The translations under genes were made by a program, and so were the position numbers. The notes beneath the pieces were generated by a model, which ran no database searches, was not told the origin of the DNA, and worked only from the letters and a program-made list of their open reading frames with translations. Below, in pieces: positions 15,171 to 26,300 of a stretch of DNA of 64,000 bases. Source of the DNA: Bedellia somnulentella (Eukaryota; Arthropoda; Insecta; Lepidoptera; Bedelliidae); contig OY755184.1 of assembly GCA_963576735.1 (NCBI GenBank), positions 5,580,001 to 5,644,000 of the forward strand. Reading direction: 5' to 3'. Each line of letters begins with the position of its first letter. Positions within the stretch are counted from its first letter, which is position 1.

Positions 15171-15625
15171 TTTTTTGTGGTGCTGTTGGATTGTCACTTT
15201 CAAAGCTTCTAACTGACTGAGCGCGTTGGCTGGTAAGTGACACCAATGTAATAGAACTATCGATATGGCCGTGAGCGGATTCTGGGTAAAGCGAATACTC
15301 TCAAGTCTGTGTATAAATAATTAATTTATTTTCTTATAAATTAAAAGCAATACTAAACCAACTGCAAAAATAAACAAAGCAAACTGCAAAAAATTACGAC
15401 TTGCATGCTTATGCAAGTCCTCAATATTTTTTTTGTGGAGCTGTTTTGGATTGTCACTTTCAAAGCTTCTAACTGACTGAGCGCGTTGGCTGGTAAGTGA
15501 CACCAATGTAATATGACTATTGATATGGCCGTGAGCGGATTCTGGGTATAGCGAATACTCTCAAGTCTGTGTAAAAATAATTTATTTATTTTCTCATAAA
15601 TTAAAAGCAAAACTAAACCAATCAG
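15171..15625 (-). repeat. Tandem duplication, 260-bp period, with short membrane-type reading frames
   Basis: The phrase ttgtcactttcaaagcttct recurs at 15191 and 15451, and the surrounding 200 bases match closely. Read on the minus strand, the units encode short frames ending in a hydrophobic stretch: FALFIFAVGLVLLLIYKKIN then stop (15321), and FVLIGLVLLLIYEKIN then stop (near 15586). Upstream they share SLTSQRAQSVRSFESDNP. It may be a fragment of an unidentified gene or transposon; I do not recognise it. Confidence 0.5.
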
Positions 15626-15689
15626 AACAAAGATACAATGGAGCCGTTTTTTCAAAAATATGTAGCTGTTAAAAAATTATGTTTAACTT

Positions 15690-16420
15690 AATTTTAAAGA
15701 AAAGTTATTTAAATTAGATATGCGGGACCGTTTGGAATTTTCAGACGTGCAGTGGAAGGACCGTGTCATCCGTGTATATCAAATATTGTTGATAACATTT
15801 TTTATCAAATGAAACATATCTTTATTTTCAAAATAGTTTTACTGCGATCAAATATGTTTCTTAAATCTTCACTTAAGCTGGAATTCGAACAGGTGAATGT
15901 GGTAAAATATAAATTAATAAATTTTAAATTAATCAATATAATTGATGTGCATTAAAGAGTTTTTCTATTCCATTCTTTATCTTGAATTTTTATTATACCA
16001 ATCAAAAGGGCCCATTATAAAGAATTATTTCTTCAAAGTAACATGGTATCTTATATTAAAGTAAATCAATACTTTTTGCATAAAATAAAATCAATGCCAA
16101 TTCGACTCGTATTTCAACTGCGATGTCAAAAAGTTGTTGGAATGCAATAAATCATAGGTTTTAAGTGAATGCGATAAGGTCGATAATTGTAGAAAAATCT
16201 GGGGGCAGGGTAGTGCCCCCGCCAAGACGAGCCAAGCGAAGCGCACGGGCACTGCCTACCTTTTCTCGAAGCGCTTCGTCGTTTTTTTGAACCCTCATAG
16301 CTTGGGTTTGGATTATGCTAGATCAACAAAATTTTCGGGATATATTGTCAATAGCGGATTTATATCTAAAAAACACTGATTTAGTCACTGACTCACTGAT
16401 GATCATCAAGATTCTTAGGG
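15690..16420. other. No gene seen; repeat-like, with a GC-rich patch
   Basis: Around 16198-16275 a GC-rich segment (gtagtgcccccgccaagacg, then cgggcactgcctac) stands out from the AT-rich surroundings. It leads into agtcactgactcactgatga at 16383, a phrase typical of an interspersed repeat. No coding sequence is visible. Confidence 0.4.
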
Positions 16421-16423
16421 TAT

Positions 16424-17340
16424 TTCCTAATGTCCTAGAAAGCTGAAATAAAACTTGTAACTTTCATCCCCTACTCCTTAAACTAGGGGATGGGAGTTTG
16501 TATGAGACCTGTAATTTTCAATTTCGACGCTAGAGGTCTAATCTTATCTAAAACTTGATGCCGCCAGATATATATATGTATAGGAACTCCTTGTTGAAAA
16601 AAAAATGTTACAAACAACTTACAAAAAGAAATGAAATCCCACCAAAAACATTTTCATGTAAAATGTTGCCAAGACGAGCCCATATGATACGCACTGTCAA
16701 AATGTTATCAGATCTCATGTAGAGCCAAGCTTCTAACACTACACGCCCTAACTCTACATCTACAAGTCCTAACTTCACAAACTCTACACCTTAGTCAAAA
16801 TATGTGGCTTGGCCGTTCGTTACTACAAGAACTATTGCATAACACAAAAGTAATGAACAGTGAATTAATTTTTCGCCTTACGTCGATGTGATGTGAATGT
16901 AGCGAAATGGCCAAGCCACATATTTTGACTAAGGTGTAGAGTTTGTGAAGTTACGCCTTGTAGAGTTAGGGCTTGTAGTGTTAGGAGCTTGGCTATACAT
17001 GAGATCTGATAACTTTTTGATAGTGCGTATCATATGGGCTCGTCTTGGCAACATTTTATGGGATTTCATTTCTTTTTGTAATTTATTTGTAACAATTTTT
17101 TTTCAACCAGGAGTTCCTATACATACTCGTATATATATATATATCTGGCGGCGGCATCAAGTTTTAGATAAGATTAGACCTCTAGCGTCAAAATTGAAAA
17201 TTACAGGTCTCATACAAACTCCCATCCCCTAGTTTAAGGAGTGGGGGATGTAAGTTACAAGTTTTATAATTTTTTTGTTGTTTGTGTGTTAATACTAGCT
17301 TACATACATACAAAATTTCAGCTTTCTAGGACATTAGGAA
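16424..17340. mobile_element. Long foldback element (arms of about 390 and 430 bp)
   Basis: The left arm (16424-16814) and right arm (16909-17340) are nearly complementary. Examples are ttcctaatgtcctagaaagc with its complement ending at 17340, and cttagtcaaaatatgtggct (16790) with its complement at 16914. The spacer is 94 bp. The right arm carries about 40 extra bases near 17270-17315. A relative of the spacer plus one arm lies at 6775-7065 and a scrap lies at 18705-18780. It is a foldback-type DNA element or a head-to-head pair of repeats. A transcript would form a hairpin of roughly 0.4 kb. Confidence 0.85.
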
Positions 17341-17354
17341 TGTGGGTTCTGTCT

Positions 17355-17430
17355 GCCAAATATCGAATTCGGCCGAATGTTCGGTATGTTCGGTATAAAT
17401 ATATGCCGAAGCCGTATATTAAATAAAATT
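17355..17430. repeat. 'TTCGGC' repeat cluster, possibly hAT-like end
   Basis: Dense alternations of gaattcggccgaatgttcgg and similar words occur here and again at 18580-18695. The second cluster ends in cgaattcggtgcatctcta, whose complement starts agagatgcaccgaattc. This resembles hAT-type termini. The two clusters could be the ends of one element, with later insertions between them. Confidence 0.4.
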
Positions 17431-17554
17431 TCGCGCGCCGTTAAATTTCGCGCGTTTTTGATCAATGAAGAGTTATAAGTATTTAACAGTATGTTGTTGC
17501 TTTGTTACATAAATAAAGACTTAAAATAAGTCAGAAAGAAATATATGATAAGTA

Positions 17555-17975
17555 CTGTACACACAATACAAACACGGCCAGAAATCCCAAAAAGGGGTAG
17601 CCAGAACTTCAGAGCTACAAACTCTTCATTCACATTTAGAAGTCGATAGGGGACAAGATGGTAGAAATAAAGTATACTTGATTATGGGTCTCCAACCGCA
17701 TCGCCCAAAAACCACTTAAAAATAATTTGAATGTTTTTGTTCATGAAAACCTCGTGTGTTATTATTATTACTAATAAATAAAGAATAAATAAAGGAAAGA
17801 AAAATTTCGTGATCGCGGCCGAGGTCGCGGGTTCGATTCCCGCCTGTGCGAAAATTTTCTTTCCTTTATTTATTCTTTATTTATTACCACTTAAAAATAC
17901 CCCACACCCTTATTCGCCTCTTACGACACTCGTGGGCAGAAAGGGATAGTAATATTCTAAGCAGGCACTACACGG
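17555..17975 (-). repeat. R1 copy interrupted by the tRNA retroposon
   Basis: R1 sequence runs from cacggccagaaatcccaaaa to 17723 and resumes at 17886 until ctaagcaggcactacacggc. The interruption duplicates accacttaaaaat, which is part of R1 itself. The tRNA-bearing retroposon therefore inserted into an existing R1 copy. Confidence 0.8.
17724..17885 (-). mobile_element. tRNA-bearing inverted retroposon, copy 2 (short), with 13-bp target duplication
   Basis: The 162-bp insert is flanked by accacttaaaaat at 17711-17723 and 17886-17898. It contains the T-arm half of a tRNA (B box ggttcgattcc, 17830-17840) enclosed by complementary arms: taataaataaagaataaata (17772 on) against a reverse copy ending at 17885. 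One end has the tail tgtttttgttcatgaaaacc, which matches copy 1 in reverse. A long direct repeat at the borders is a hallmark of LINE-mediated retroposition. Confidence 0.75.
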
Positions 17976-18139
17976 CAACGTATAAGATTTATAAAAGTAT
18001 TTTTTTTTATATATTATATAACAACAATTATGTTAAGTTGCTTTATGTTTGAATATTTTATTAATGCGTTTCTTTTATGTTTGTTTAATACAAACACCAA
18101 AACTCGACTCACCCAGCTATTTATTTACTTTTTCAGTAG

Positions 18140-18540
18140 ATACATACATACATACATATACTCACGCCATTATTTCCCATTGGGGTAGGCAGAGACTATT
18201 GATTGCCACTTTGCACGATTCTGGCAAGCCTCTCTAGCTTCGTTTACATCCATCAATTTTTTCATACATGCTCTTTCATTCTTCATACTTCGGACGCCGG
18301 CCTTTTTGAGCACACACTCTATTTGGTCGAGGTATGTCCTCCGGGGTCGTCCTCAATTCACATTACTCTCTGTGATGGTGATCTCTTTCACCAATTTACT
18401 ATCATCCATCCTCTCTATGTGCCCAAACCATCTCAACATTTCTTTTTCTATCTTTTTTACAATATCATCTTTCACGCCGCACCTTTCACGAATCACGTCA
18501 TTTCTTACACGATCAGATAACCTTGCATTACAAAAATTTC
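18140..18540 (-). pseudogene. LINE E, C-terminal fragment (longest copy)
   Basis: The minus strand reads RVRNDVIRERCGVKDDIVKK, then IEKEMLRWFGHIERMDDSKL, then VKEI. This is the familiar end of a non-LTR reverse transcriptase with the LRWFGHxERM motif. The nucleotide sequence continues into the 3' untranslated part with gtttacatccatcaattttt and ggggtaggcagagactattg, and ends in a catacata run. At least six shorter copies occur in the window. The clade is not assigned. Confidence 0.75.
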
Positions 18541-18579
18541 ATTTTCAGTACATTTTATTATTTATTTATTATCTACCGA

Positions 18580-18780
18580 ATTTAGGCCGAACTTCGGTTA
18601 AATCTGCCAAATCTAACCGAAATTCGGCCGAATGCGAACTTCGGTAAATCTGCCGAACTTCGGTAATACCGAATGTTTAACGAATTCGGTGCATCTCTAC
18701 TTTTTGACAGTGCGTATCTATGGGCTCGTGTTGGCAACATTTTACATGAAAATGTTCTTGATGGGATAGATAGATATTTA
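18580..18780. repeat. Second 'TTCGGC' cluster and a foldback-arm scrap
   Basis: Positions 18580-18695 repeat aattcggccgaatgcgaact-type words and end like a hAT terminus. 18705-18780 (tttttgacagtgcgtatcta to gaaaatgttcttgatggga) is a short piece of the foldback arm of 16424-17340. Confidence 0.5.
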
Positions 18781-19544
18781 CTAGTGTTAGTTTTGCAGTC
18801 AGGAATGAATAATGCTATATCTGCCTAATATGCTCAATATAAACCAACCCTTATTGAATTAGAATTAAAGAAGATAATTTAAAATGCTAGATGACATATA
18901 ATGGCATTTATTTATTTGTAACAAGTTTCTGTATATATTTAATTTATGATCGCGGTCCACTTTTGTATATATGATCGAAGATTTTTATGCAAAGAGTAAC
19001 TTTTATAATATAATTTTTTCAAGTGTTTTTAACCGACTTCAAAAAAAGGAGTGTTCTCAATTCGACCGTATATATATATATATTATTTTTATATGTATTT
19101 ATGTTTGTTCGCCGATTACTTCGCTATTTATAAACCGATTTTAATTAATATTTCTTATTCGAAAGAAGATACTCCCGGATGGGTACCATGATGAGGATAT
19201 CAGGGTCTGTGATGGGATCCTGGAGAAATCGAGGGGAACCCTCAAATTTTATAGGCAAATGTCCCGCGTTTTACATATTTTCTGAACTTATATTGGCATT
19301 TGTTCTGAAAATCATATTGTTATGCTGCTGAGCTGATGATGGAAGGTGTGGGTCCTCAATTATTAGGAGTTAGGAAACAGTTCTTTCAACATTCTATATA
19401 GATTTATACACTTATTCGTAGCTTTTATGAAGAGAAGTACAGGTTCACTAAACATTTCTTTTGTTATGTTATTGTTACCGAGAAAGTACCATGAGACCAG
19501 GATCTGATGATGGCATCCCAGGAAATCGAGGGGACTATCGAAAC

Positions 19545-19745
19545 TCACTATCATGTGACTGTATGTGATGTGTGAGTGTATTTGTTCAAAACGCCGATAG
19601 GCCTGCCCTGTATAAACGTGAGAACACTGTCCAAGCAAATCGTGGGTACACTGAACAACAGGTGACAATGCCACGTGATATTCAGAAGTATTACTACCTC
19701 TGCTAACTCCTTCAGGGATATTTGGCGTAAACGTTTGAGTCTTTC
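19545..19745 (+). repeat. SINE-T fragment
   Basis: Shares cgccgataggcctgccct, gaacaacaggtgacaatgcc and ggatatttggcgtaaacgtt with the complete SINE at 30371-30738. The 5' tRNA-like head is missing. Confidence 0.65.
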
Positions 19746-19825
19746 TTGAGATGTAGAATTGTAGACCATCGCCTTACGAGGGATTTCAAGAACAATGTAA
19801 AGTTCCATATGGTTGAGCCTATTTA

Positions 19826-21500
19826 TTTCAATTTCAATTTCAATTTCAATTTATTTATTTGCATACATGTACACATTTATTACAGGTGGAAAGATGTAAT
19901 ATTCATACAGGGAAGTACATGCATCCTGAAAGGATGTAGCATAAACATTAAAACTTATATCTAAATAAAATAAACTTCTTAACAATAAAAACAAAACAGT
20001 AATAAGCCTTTTATCTCAATTTGAACAATCTTAAAATGTATCATTTAAAAATTCGTTTATGGAGTAATAACATTTATTAATCAGAAAGTTCTTTAATTTT
20101 GTACAAAAGTGCTTTATATTTTCTTGGTTTTTTATATCGATCGGTAATTTATTAAAGATTAATATGGACATGTAGCTGCATGCTTTTTTTATAAATTTCC
20201 AATATTGGCTCTGGCAAAACAAGTTTATCTTTACGTCGGGCACTTGTGTTGTATTTATAGAGGGTAGGGTGTTTTTTTACATAGGTGGCAATTTCTAAAA
20301 TGTATAGGCAAGGGACAGTCAGGATGCTTTCTTGTTTAAAATGTGGTTTACAGCTATCAGTTTGATCTATATTGACTATAATTCTAAGGCATTTTTTCTG
20401 CAGTATAAATAGGTCTACAGCGTCTACACTGTTTCCCCATAGTATAGTGCCGTAGCTAAGCCATGCGTGTGCATAGGCGTAGTAGGCGGCCAGCGCGCAA
20501 TCTTTTTGTGTGTTTCTTTTTAATATACATAGAGCATAAATAAATTGTGATAGTTTTGTTTTTATATTCGCTATGTGGGATTTCCAGTTTAAATTCGTAT
20601 CTATAGTAATACCTAGTAGTTTAAATTCAGAAACTTCTTCTATTTTAAGACTTGATTTAGTTTGGGAAAGATCTAGAGGTAGTTTTTGATGTGGTTTAAA
20701 TTGTATTAATTTGGTCTTTTTAGTATTTATTTGGAGTTTATGTTCATATAACCAATTTTGTAGACATTTAAAAGATTCTTGTATGTAGCTGTGGATGTCA
20801 TGATTTTTGGGACATTTGAAGAGGAGCGATATGTCATCTGCAAACAGAACACACATAGGTTTTGAAGCTTTGGGTAGATCGTTTATATATGCCAAAAAAA
20901 GCAAACATCCTATCACGCTGCCTTGGGGTATTGAATGATTAGTTTGAATGTATTCTGATATTATCATTTGTTGCGCCTTAGTTTCTTCATGTAAAAAGTT
21001 AATTTGTACAAACTGTTGCCTATCTGTGAGGTAGGATTTAATCCATTTATAAGCATCTCCGCGAATACCTAGTCCAAAAAGTTTTTTAAGCAATATTTTG
21101 TGCGAAACTCTGTCATAGGCTTTCGACATGTCCAAAAGTAATCCAACGGCGTGGCTTTTGTCTCGAATGCATTCTAAAATCTCTTGCGTAAATTTTAAAA
21201 CTGCTAAAGTGGTTGAATGTTTTTTTCGAAAACCGTACTGGTTTGAATCAAAAAGATCGAATTTTTCTAGAAAATTATAAATACGATTGGTCATGGCTTT
21301 TTCAAAAATTTTTGAAGTTGTTGGTAAGACAGCTATTGGCCTATAATATGAGGGATCATTAAATTTACCGCCTTTTTTGGGAATGGGGATAATTTTTGCA
21401 ATCTTAAGTTCGTCTGGGAACGTACATTCATTAAATGATTGGTTTATTAACTCAGTTAAGGGGTGACATAATTCATTATCACAGGTATCGTACAATAATA
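19826..21500 (-). mobile_element. LINE D, 5'-truncated CR1/Jockey-type retrotransposon
   Basis: The reverse transcriptase frame (21495-20152) is followed on the minus strand by a 3' untranslated region of about 200 bp. The element ends in a short tandem repeat of the hexamer ttgaaa (19826-19852), as in CR1-like elements, which terminate in short repeats rather than poly(A). The 5' end is cut near 21500, the usual result of incomplete reverse transcription. No target duplication was found. Confidence 0.8.
20040..21495 (-). pseudogene. Reverse transcriptase of LINE D, one frameshift
   Basis: The frame of about 447 codons shows YYRPIAVLPTTSKIFEKAM, then motif A LLLDMSKAYDRV with the catalytic Asp, motif B SIPQGSVIGCLLF, and motif C VLFADDISLLF with both Asp. 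LSYGTILWGNS and ILQKKCLRIIV follow in the C-terminal region. The frame is lost in a run of seven T (20184-20190) and continues one register over as CSYMSILIFNKLP to a stop near 20036. A single base gained or lost in a homopolymer explains it. The endonuclease domain and the start are missing, so the copy is dead although the RT core is well kept. Confidence 0.8.
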
Positions 21501-21669
21501 CAAATACCGGAAATACGAAGAATAATACAGTTACCGTCGCTTCCTAATCCGAGAGGCGTCTTTGCCAGGTCTACCCATCTCTAAAACTCGTAAAATAAAA
21601 TAATTTTTAACAAAAAGAAAACAGACTTCATACTTGGAAAAACAACCGAAAATAAACAATCTAGTACTA

Positions 21670-21775
21670 AAAATTTTCCCCACTCAATTTTTCAAAAGTG
21701 GCTGAGGTACTTCTAGTTCCTTAGCTCCTGGCTACCCCTTCTTGGGATTTATAGCCGTGAGTATAAGTAAGTAGT
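21670..21775 (+). repeat. R1 fragment
   Basis: Contains ttttccccactcaatttttc, aaaagtggctgaggtacttc and gggatttatagccgtgagta, the right-hand half of R1. Confidence 0.65.
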
Positions 21776-21924
21776 ACTAAAAAGTACGAAATAAGTTTTT
21801 TAATTGAATATGAGTACTGTGATTAATACCTAAGCAATTTCTTTATTCCACACCCGTCAGTTCGGTTGTTTTTTCAACAATGAAGTCGGTTTTCTTTTTG
21901 TTAAAAATTATTTTTATATTTAAA

Positions 21925-22742
21925 ACTAGTGGATCGTCCCAGCTTCGCACGGGTAGCGTTGTTTTTTTAAATATCTGAGGTTTCTTTCTTCAGTCACTGC
22001 TCAAGCATTGTGAAATTCAGCGTAATGTTTTCAATTTATTAAATTTATAGCACTCCCTTAACAGAGTAGTTTGGCGATTTTGAATGCGCTTTAATGAACG
22101 GTTCAGTATTTCCGTTTAATAGCAAATTTTGGAATAAAACGCCATGAAGTATTTATATCAATCTAAAAAATAAATCATTACGTTATGTAGGATGCAACTA
22201 CTGGCGCCATCTAGTATGTTATATGTAAATTAGTAAAGATTTAGTTTCGATCACGGGCGCGATGGCTTATTTTATGTATAATTTCGGTGTTTGTCTACCG
22301 ATTTCTATGATTCTTTTTTTATTGAATAGGTTATAATGTTACCTTTTTTAAATTAGGGATGAGTGAGAGGTTTACAAACGTAAGAGTAAACAAATATAAT
22401 CAGGATGTTTCGAACTGCTAAGCTATCAGGAATTACACGCGTTATTGTGAGTCAACCATAAAAGATAGACATATACTGTTGAGGATTTTTTTTAGATAAT
22501 TTTATGAAGAATATTTCCGCCACACATGATTTCTATGTAAGTTTAACCATTAAGGCTGCACACGCGACGGAAGCTTAAAAAATGGAGTAACTTCTCCCGT
22601 TTTCCCCAAATTTCCCAAAATTCCCCTTTACTTCTCTGCTGGAAAGTATACAAAAACCTGCGCAGGAGTATGAAGAATAATTGTACCAAGTTTCGTTAAA
22701 ATCCGTCGAGTAGTTTTTGTTTCCATAAGGAACATACAAACC

Positions 22743-22816
<74 letters not shown>

Positions 22817-22936
22817 AATTTTACTGATTGCATTTTTGGCATCAGTATCGATCCCTAATCACCACCTGATAGTTATTTTGAAAATATATTTCATGTACAG
22901 AATTGACCTCTCTAGAGATTTATTATAAGTATAGAT
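21925..22936 (+). repeat. R4 copy 2
   Basis: It matches 11342-12355 from end to end with few differences by eye, including the GACA run at 22743-22814. Its close match to copy 1 argues for recent spread. The copies are in the same orientation. Confidence 0.85.
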
Positions 22937-23366
22937 AATATTACCTAATAGGATAATAAATGCTAACGTCGGTCGTTGTGTCATCTGTGTCTAAAGTCGG
23001 GAACTATTAGCGAAATTATTTACATACATAACTTTCATTCTAATACTAGTACTAGAAATAAGGTGCAGATGGCGGTAAAATTGAAACCAAACATTGAAAT
23101 GAAAATGGCTACCGTCAAGATAAAGTTTCATTATTTTGATTTAGCAAAAAAATATTGAGTACTTATCTTTCAATAAGTATAATTTTTTTATGTATTAAAT
23201 ATATTATACAATGAAGTTAAATTACTTCGTTATAAGAAAGAATGGTTCATTATTTATATTCATTGTTGGAAGGAGTGATAAGTTACTTGATTGTTGAATA
23301 GTTTTGCAATATTACAGTGTACTTACAGAACATATAAACAAATACAAAACAATATTCTTTATCAAA

Positions 23367-26300
23367 ATGAATTCTGAAGAAAGTTTTAAGTGTATTCTCT
23401 GCAATGACTCGTTTAACGACAAAGAAACACTACAAACACACTTTCGGTAAGTAAGCGATTATTGACTATGCTATGCTTTATCGGTGACCTATTATAGACT
23501 CCGCTTCTTTAAACAGTATCTGTATTTTCAGAAAGCACGGTGACCCTAGCTATAATACAAAGCCAAAGTTGAACAAACCTGAGGATGTAAGTGAAACGTG
23601 CAAAGTCAAATCAGGAACCGAAGCTGAGTTGGTCAACTGTGATGTCTGCTCAGAAATGTTTCCCACTATATCTAAAGCAATAACTCACAAACATAAGATG
23701 CACCCCAACCACGACAGTAAATACTTCTGTTGTTGGTGTGGTAAACTATTTACTATGAAGGTATTTTTTGCTTATCTTCTTATAGTGAACTATGTTCCTT
23801 CCTTCACTAGACGGCCGCAAAACACGTCACGCCTACCTTTATAACCACTATCTTTACACTATGGAACTGTATTGATAACCTATTATTATGCTCCAAAAAA
23901 TAAATAAGACTAATTTTTTCATCATATTTCGATTTAAATATTAATGACTATATACCACCTATTTCCTATAAGATAATCCTATAAGAAGAAAAAATATATC
24001 TGATATGTTTATAAATTATTTTCAGCATCTTTACAATAAACATTTGACAAGCCATACTGCCATGGAAACAACTGGTGAGGTATACAACTGTGATCCATGT
24101 GGGGTGGAATTCTACCTTATATCAGCTATGTTGTACCACAATAAGTTTTTTCATAGACAAGAAGCTGAACTTGCTGGAATAGGGCATTCAAAGAAACAAA
24201 AAATGGTTAATCAGGTTTGTGCATCTATTTAGTTGTACAAATATACATATGCTCTAGAGTATAAACCCAAAAAAAGGTTAGCCAAAGTTTCAGTACCTGA
24301 AATTTCTCAGTTAAATTATATACTCTCTGCCATAAATCCCAAAAAGGGGTAGCTAAAGCTCCCCAGCCACATTTGGAAGTTGACAAGGAAGAAGGTGCTA
24401 GCAATGAAGTATTGTATGTGATGGGTCTCCAACCGCATCGTCTAAGAACCACTTAAAAATGTCCTAGACCCTTAGTTGCCTCATAACACCTGTGGGTAGA
24501 AAGGGGTAGTGATATTATAAATTGGCACTACAAGGAAGCTACTCAGTTTCATAATTTTCTGTTACTTTTAGATATATAAAATTGGACATATAATAGATTG
24601 TAAAGAAAAGATGGTTGGTGATGGTTTCCCAGACATATCCCTAAAATAACTTAAAAGCCCAAAATCCCTTGGTTGCCTCTCACAACACTAATGAGAAAAA
24701 CTGGGTTATTGTTATTCTATGCCAACACTACACAGCTCTCTTCTTAATATTTAATATGTCTTTATGTCATTGATTTGCAGTGTAGTGTCGGCTTAGAATA
24801 ACACTACCCCATTTCAACCCGTGGGTGATCGTAAAAGGCGACTAAGGGTATAGGGGCTTTTTAAGTGATTTTTGGGCAATGTTGTTGGAGACCCGTCACC
24901 AAAAACATTTATTATTACCATCTTTTCCCCAATCAACTTCCAAAAGTGGCTGAGGAATTTCTCATTTCAAAGCTCTGGCTACCCCGTTAAGGGATTTATA
25001 GCCGTGAGTGTATGTATGTATGTCTATATGTCAATAGCTAAGTCTACTATTTTTCACCAAATTCCCTCAGATAAGAGGCCTAATAACTGTGATATTTGCT
25101 AATTTAGCTGATATTTTATTTAGCTGTACTTACAAAATCTTCTTTTTCTTATAAAAGAGTAGGCAAAGGTGCCAAATGTGAATTAAGTCAAACATCATTT
25201 GTATTAGTGGCAGTTAAAAGATGAACAATTGTAAAAAATAATTTGTTTTGGAGTACCTATCCCATTTCAGTAGTGGGATAAAAAACAACTGGGCATCAAA
25301 GTCCATTTTAAATTTTTACTAATCTGATTGGAAAGGTGACTCTATCAGCGCTAGGCAGATGAATAAGTTTTGGCCAGAAAAGTCTGACAGATAATTCATC
25401 TGATGAGTTTGAGAGACTTTTGAAAATTCCCTTTTCGCCCCCCAATTATTATAACTATAACTAAACTAAAACACTTTTATTTACATTTTATTGCACATTC
25501 GCTTGGTACAATTGTGAAAGTAAATTTAAACATTCATTATTTTGTACAAAAATGTTCCAAGAAAAAAGTTTGTTTTTTGCCAACAGTCAGATGTTTTTTA
25601 CTGTATTGCAAACTACTCATGCTAAATATTAATGATTATGGTCTCTTTAAATTAAATATACATACATACTCTAAATCCCTAAACTAGCTTTGGAATAATA
25701 AATTCCTCAGCCACTTTGGAACATAAGTTAGGAAAAGATTGTAAAGTTAATGTTTTTGGTTATGGGTCTCCAACCGCTACACCAAAATATCCCTTAAATA
25801 CCCTTTGTCGCCTTTTACGAACAGCCGAAGAAAAGACACATAATAAGACATACTAACTAAAATTGAATATACTTTTCAGGAATTGGTACCACTGTATTAT
25901 TGCTGCTTTTGTGGTGAAGAATTTATCAATAAGGTCAACCTTTATGTAAGTGAATATTTGGCACCAGCAGATAATATTTTCATTTACAAGCTTATATTGT
26001 AATCTCTTCTTTATACTTACAGAAACATATACCAGATGATCACCACGATGAAAATCAAAATCCCAGTGTAGTACAGAAGTGTCCTCTCTGTGATGCTGTT
26101 TTTTATCATTTAGATGCCTATGAAGTCCATTTAACCTTCCATTCCCAAGAGGATATTTACACCACCAGTGAAAGGTAATGTTTTTCAAGTGTTTAAGTTG
26201 GCATAAAGCGTAAGTGTTTTTTTAAAACTATTCACAATGGCATTACTAAATATTTGAATAAGGGTACATGAAATCTTTTTCCATAAAAGAGGGACAGTAC

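Larger units (their letters stand above)
19027..21897. mobile_element. Possible TIR element filled with later insertions
   Basis: The phrase aaccgacttca at 19029 faces its complement tgaagtcggtt at 21881. The arms diverge soon afterwards (aaaaaaaggag against tttctttttg). The same word also occurs in the inverted repeats at 46829-47702 and in the array at 48540-49315. Between the arms lie a SINE-T fragment, LINE D and an R1 piece. The pairing is suggestive only. Confidence 0.35.
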
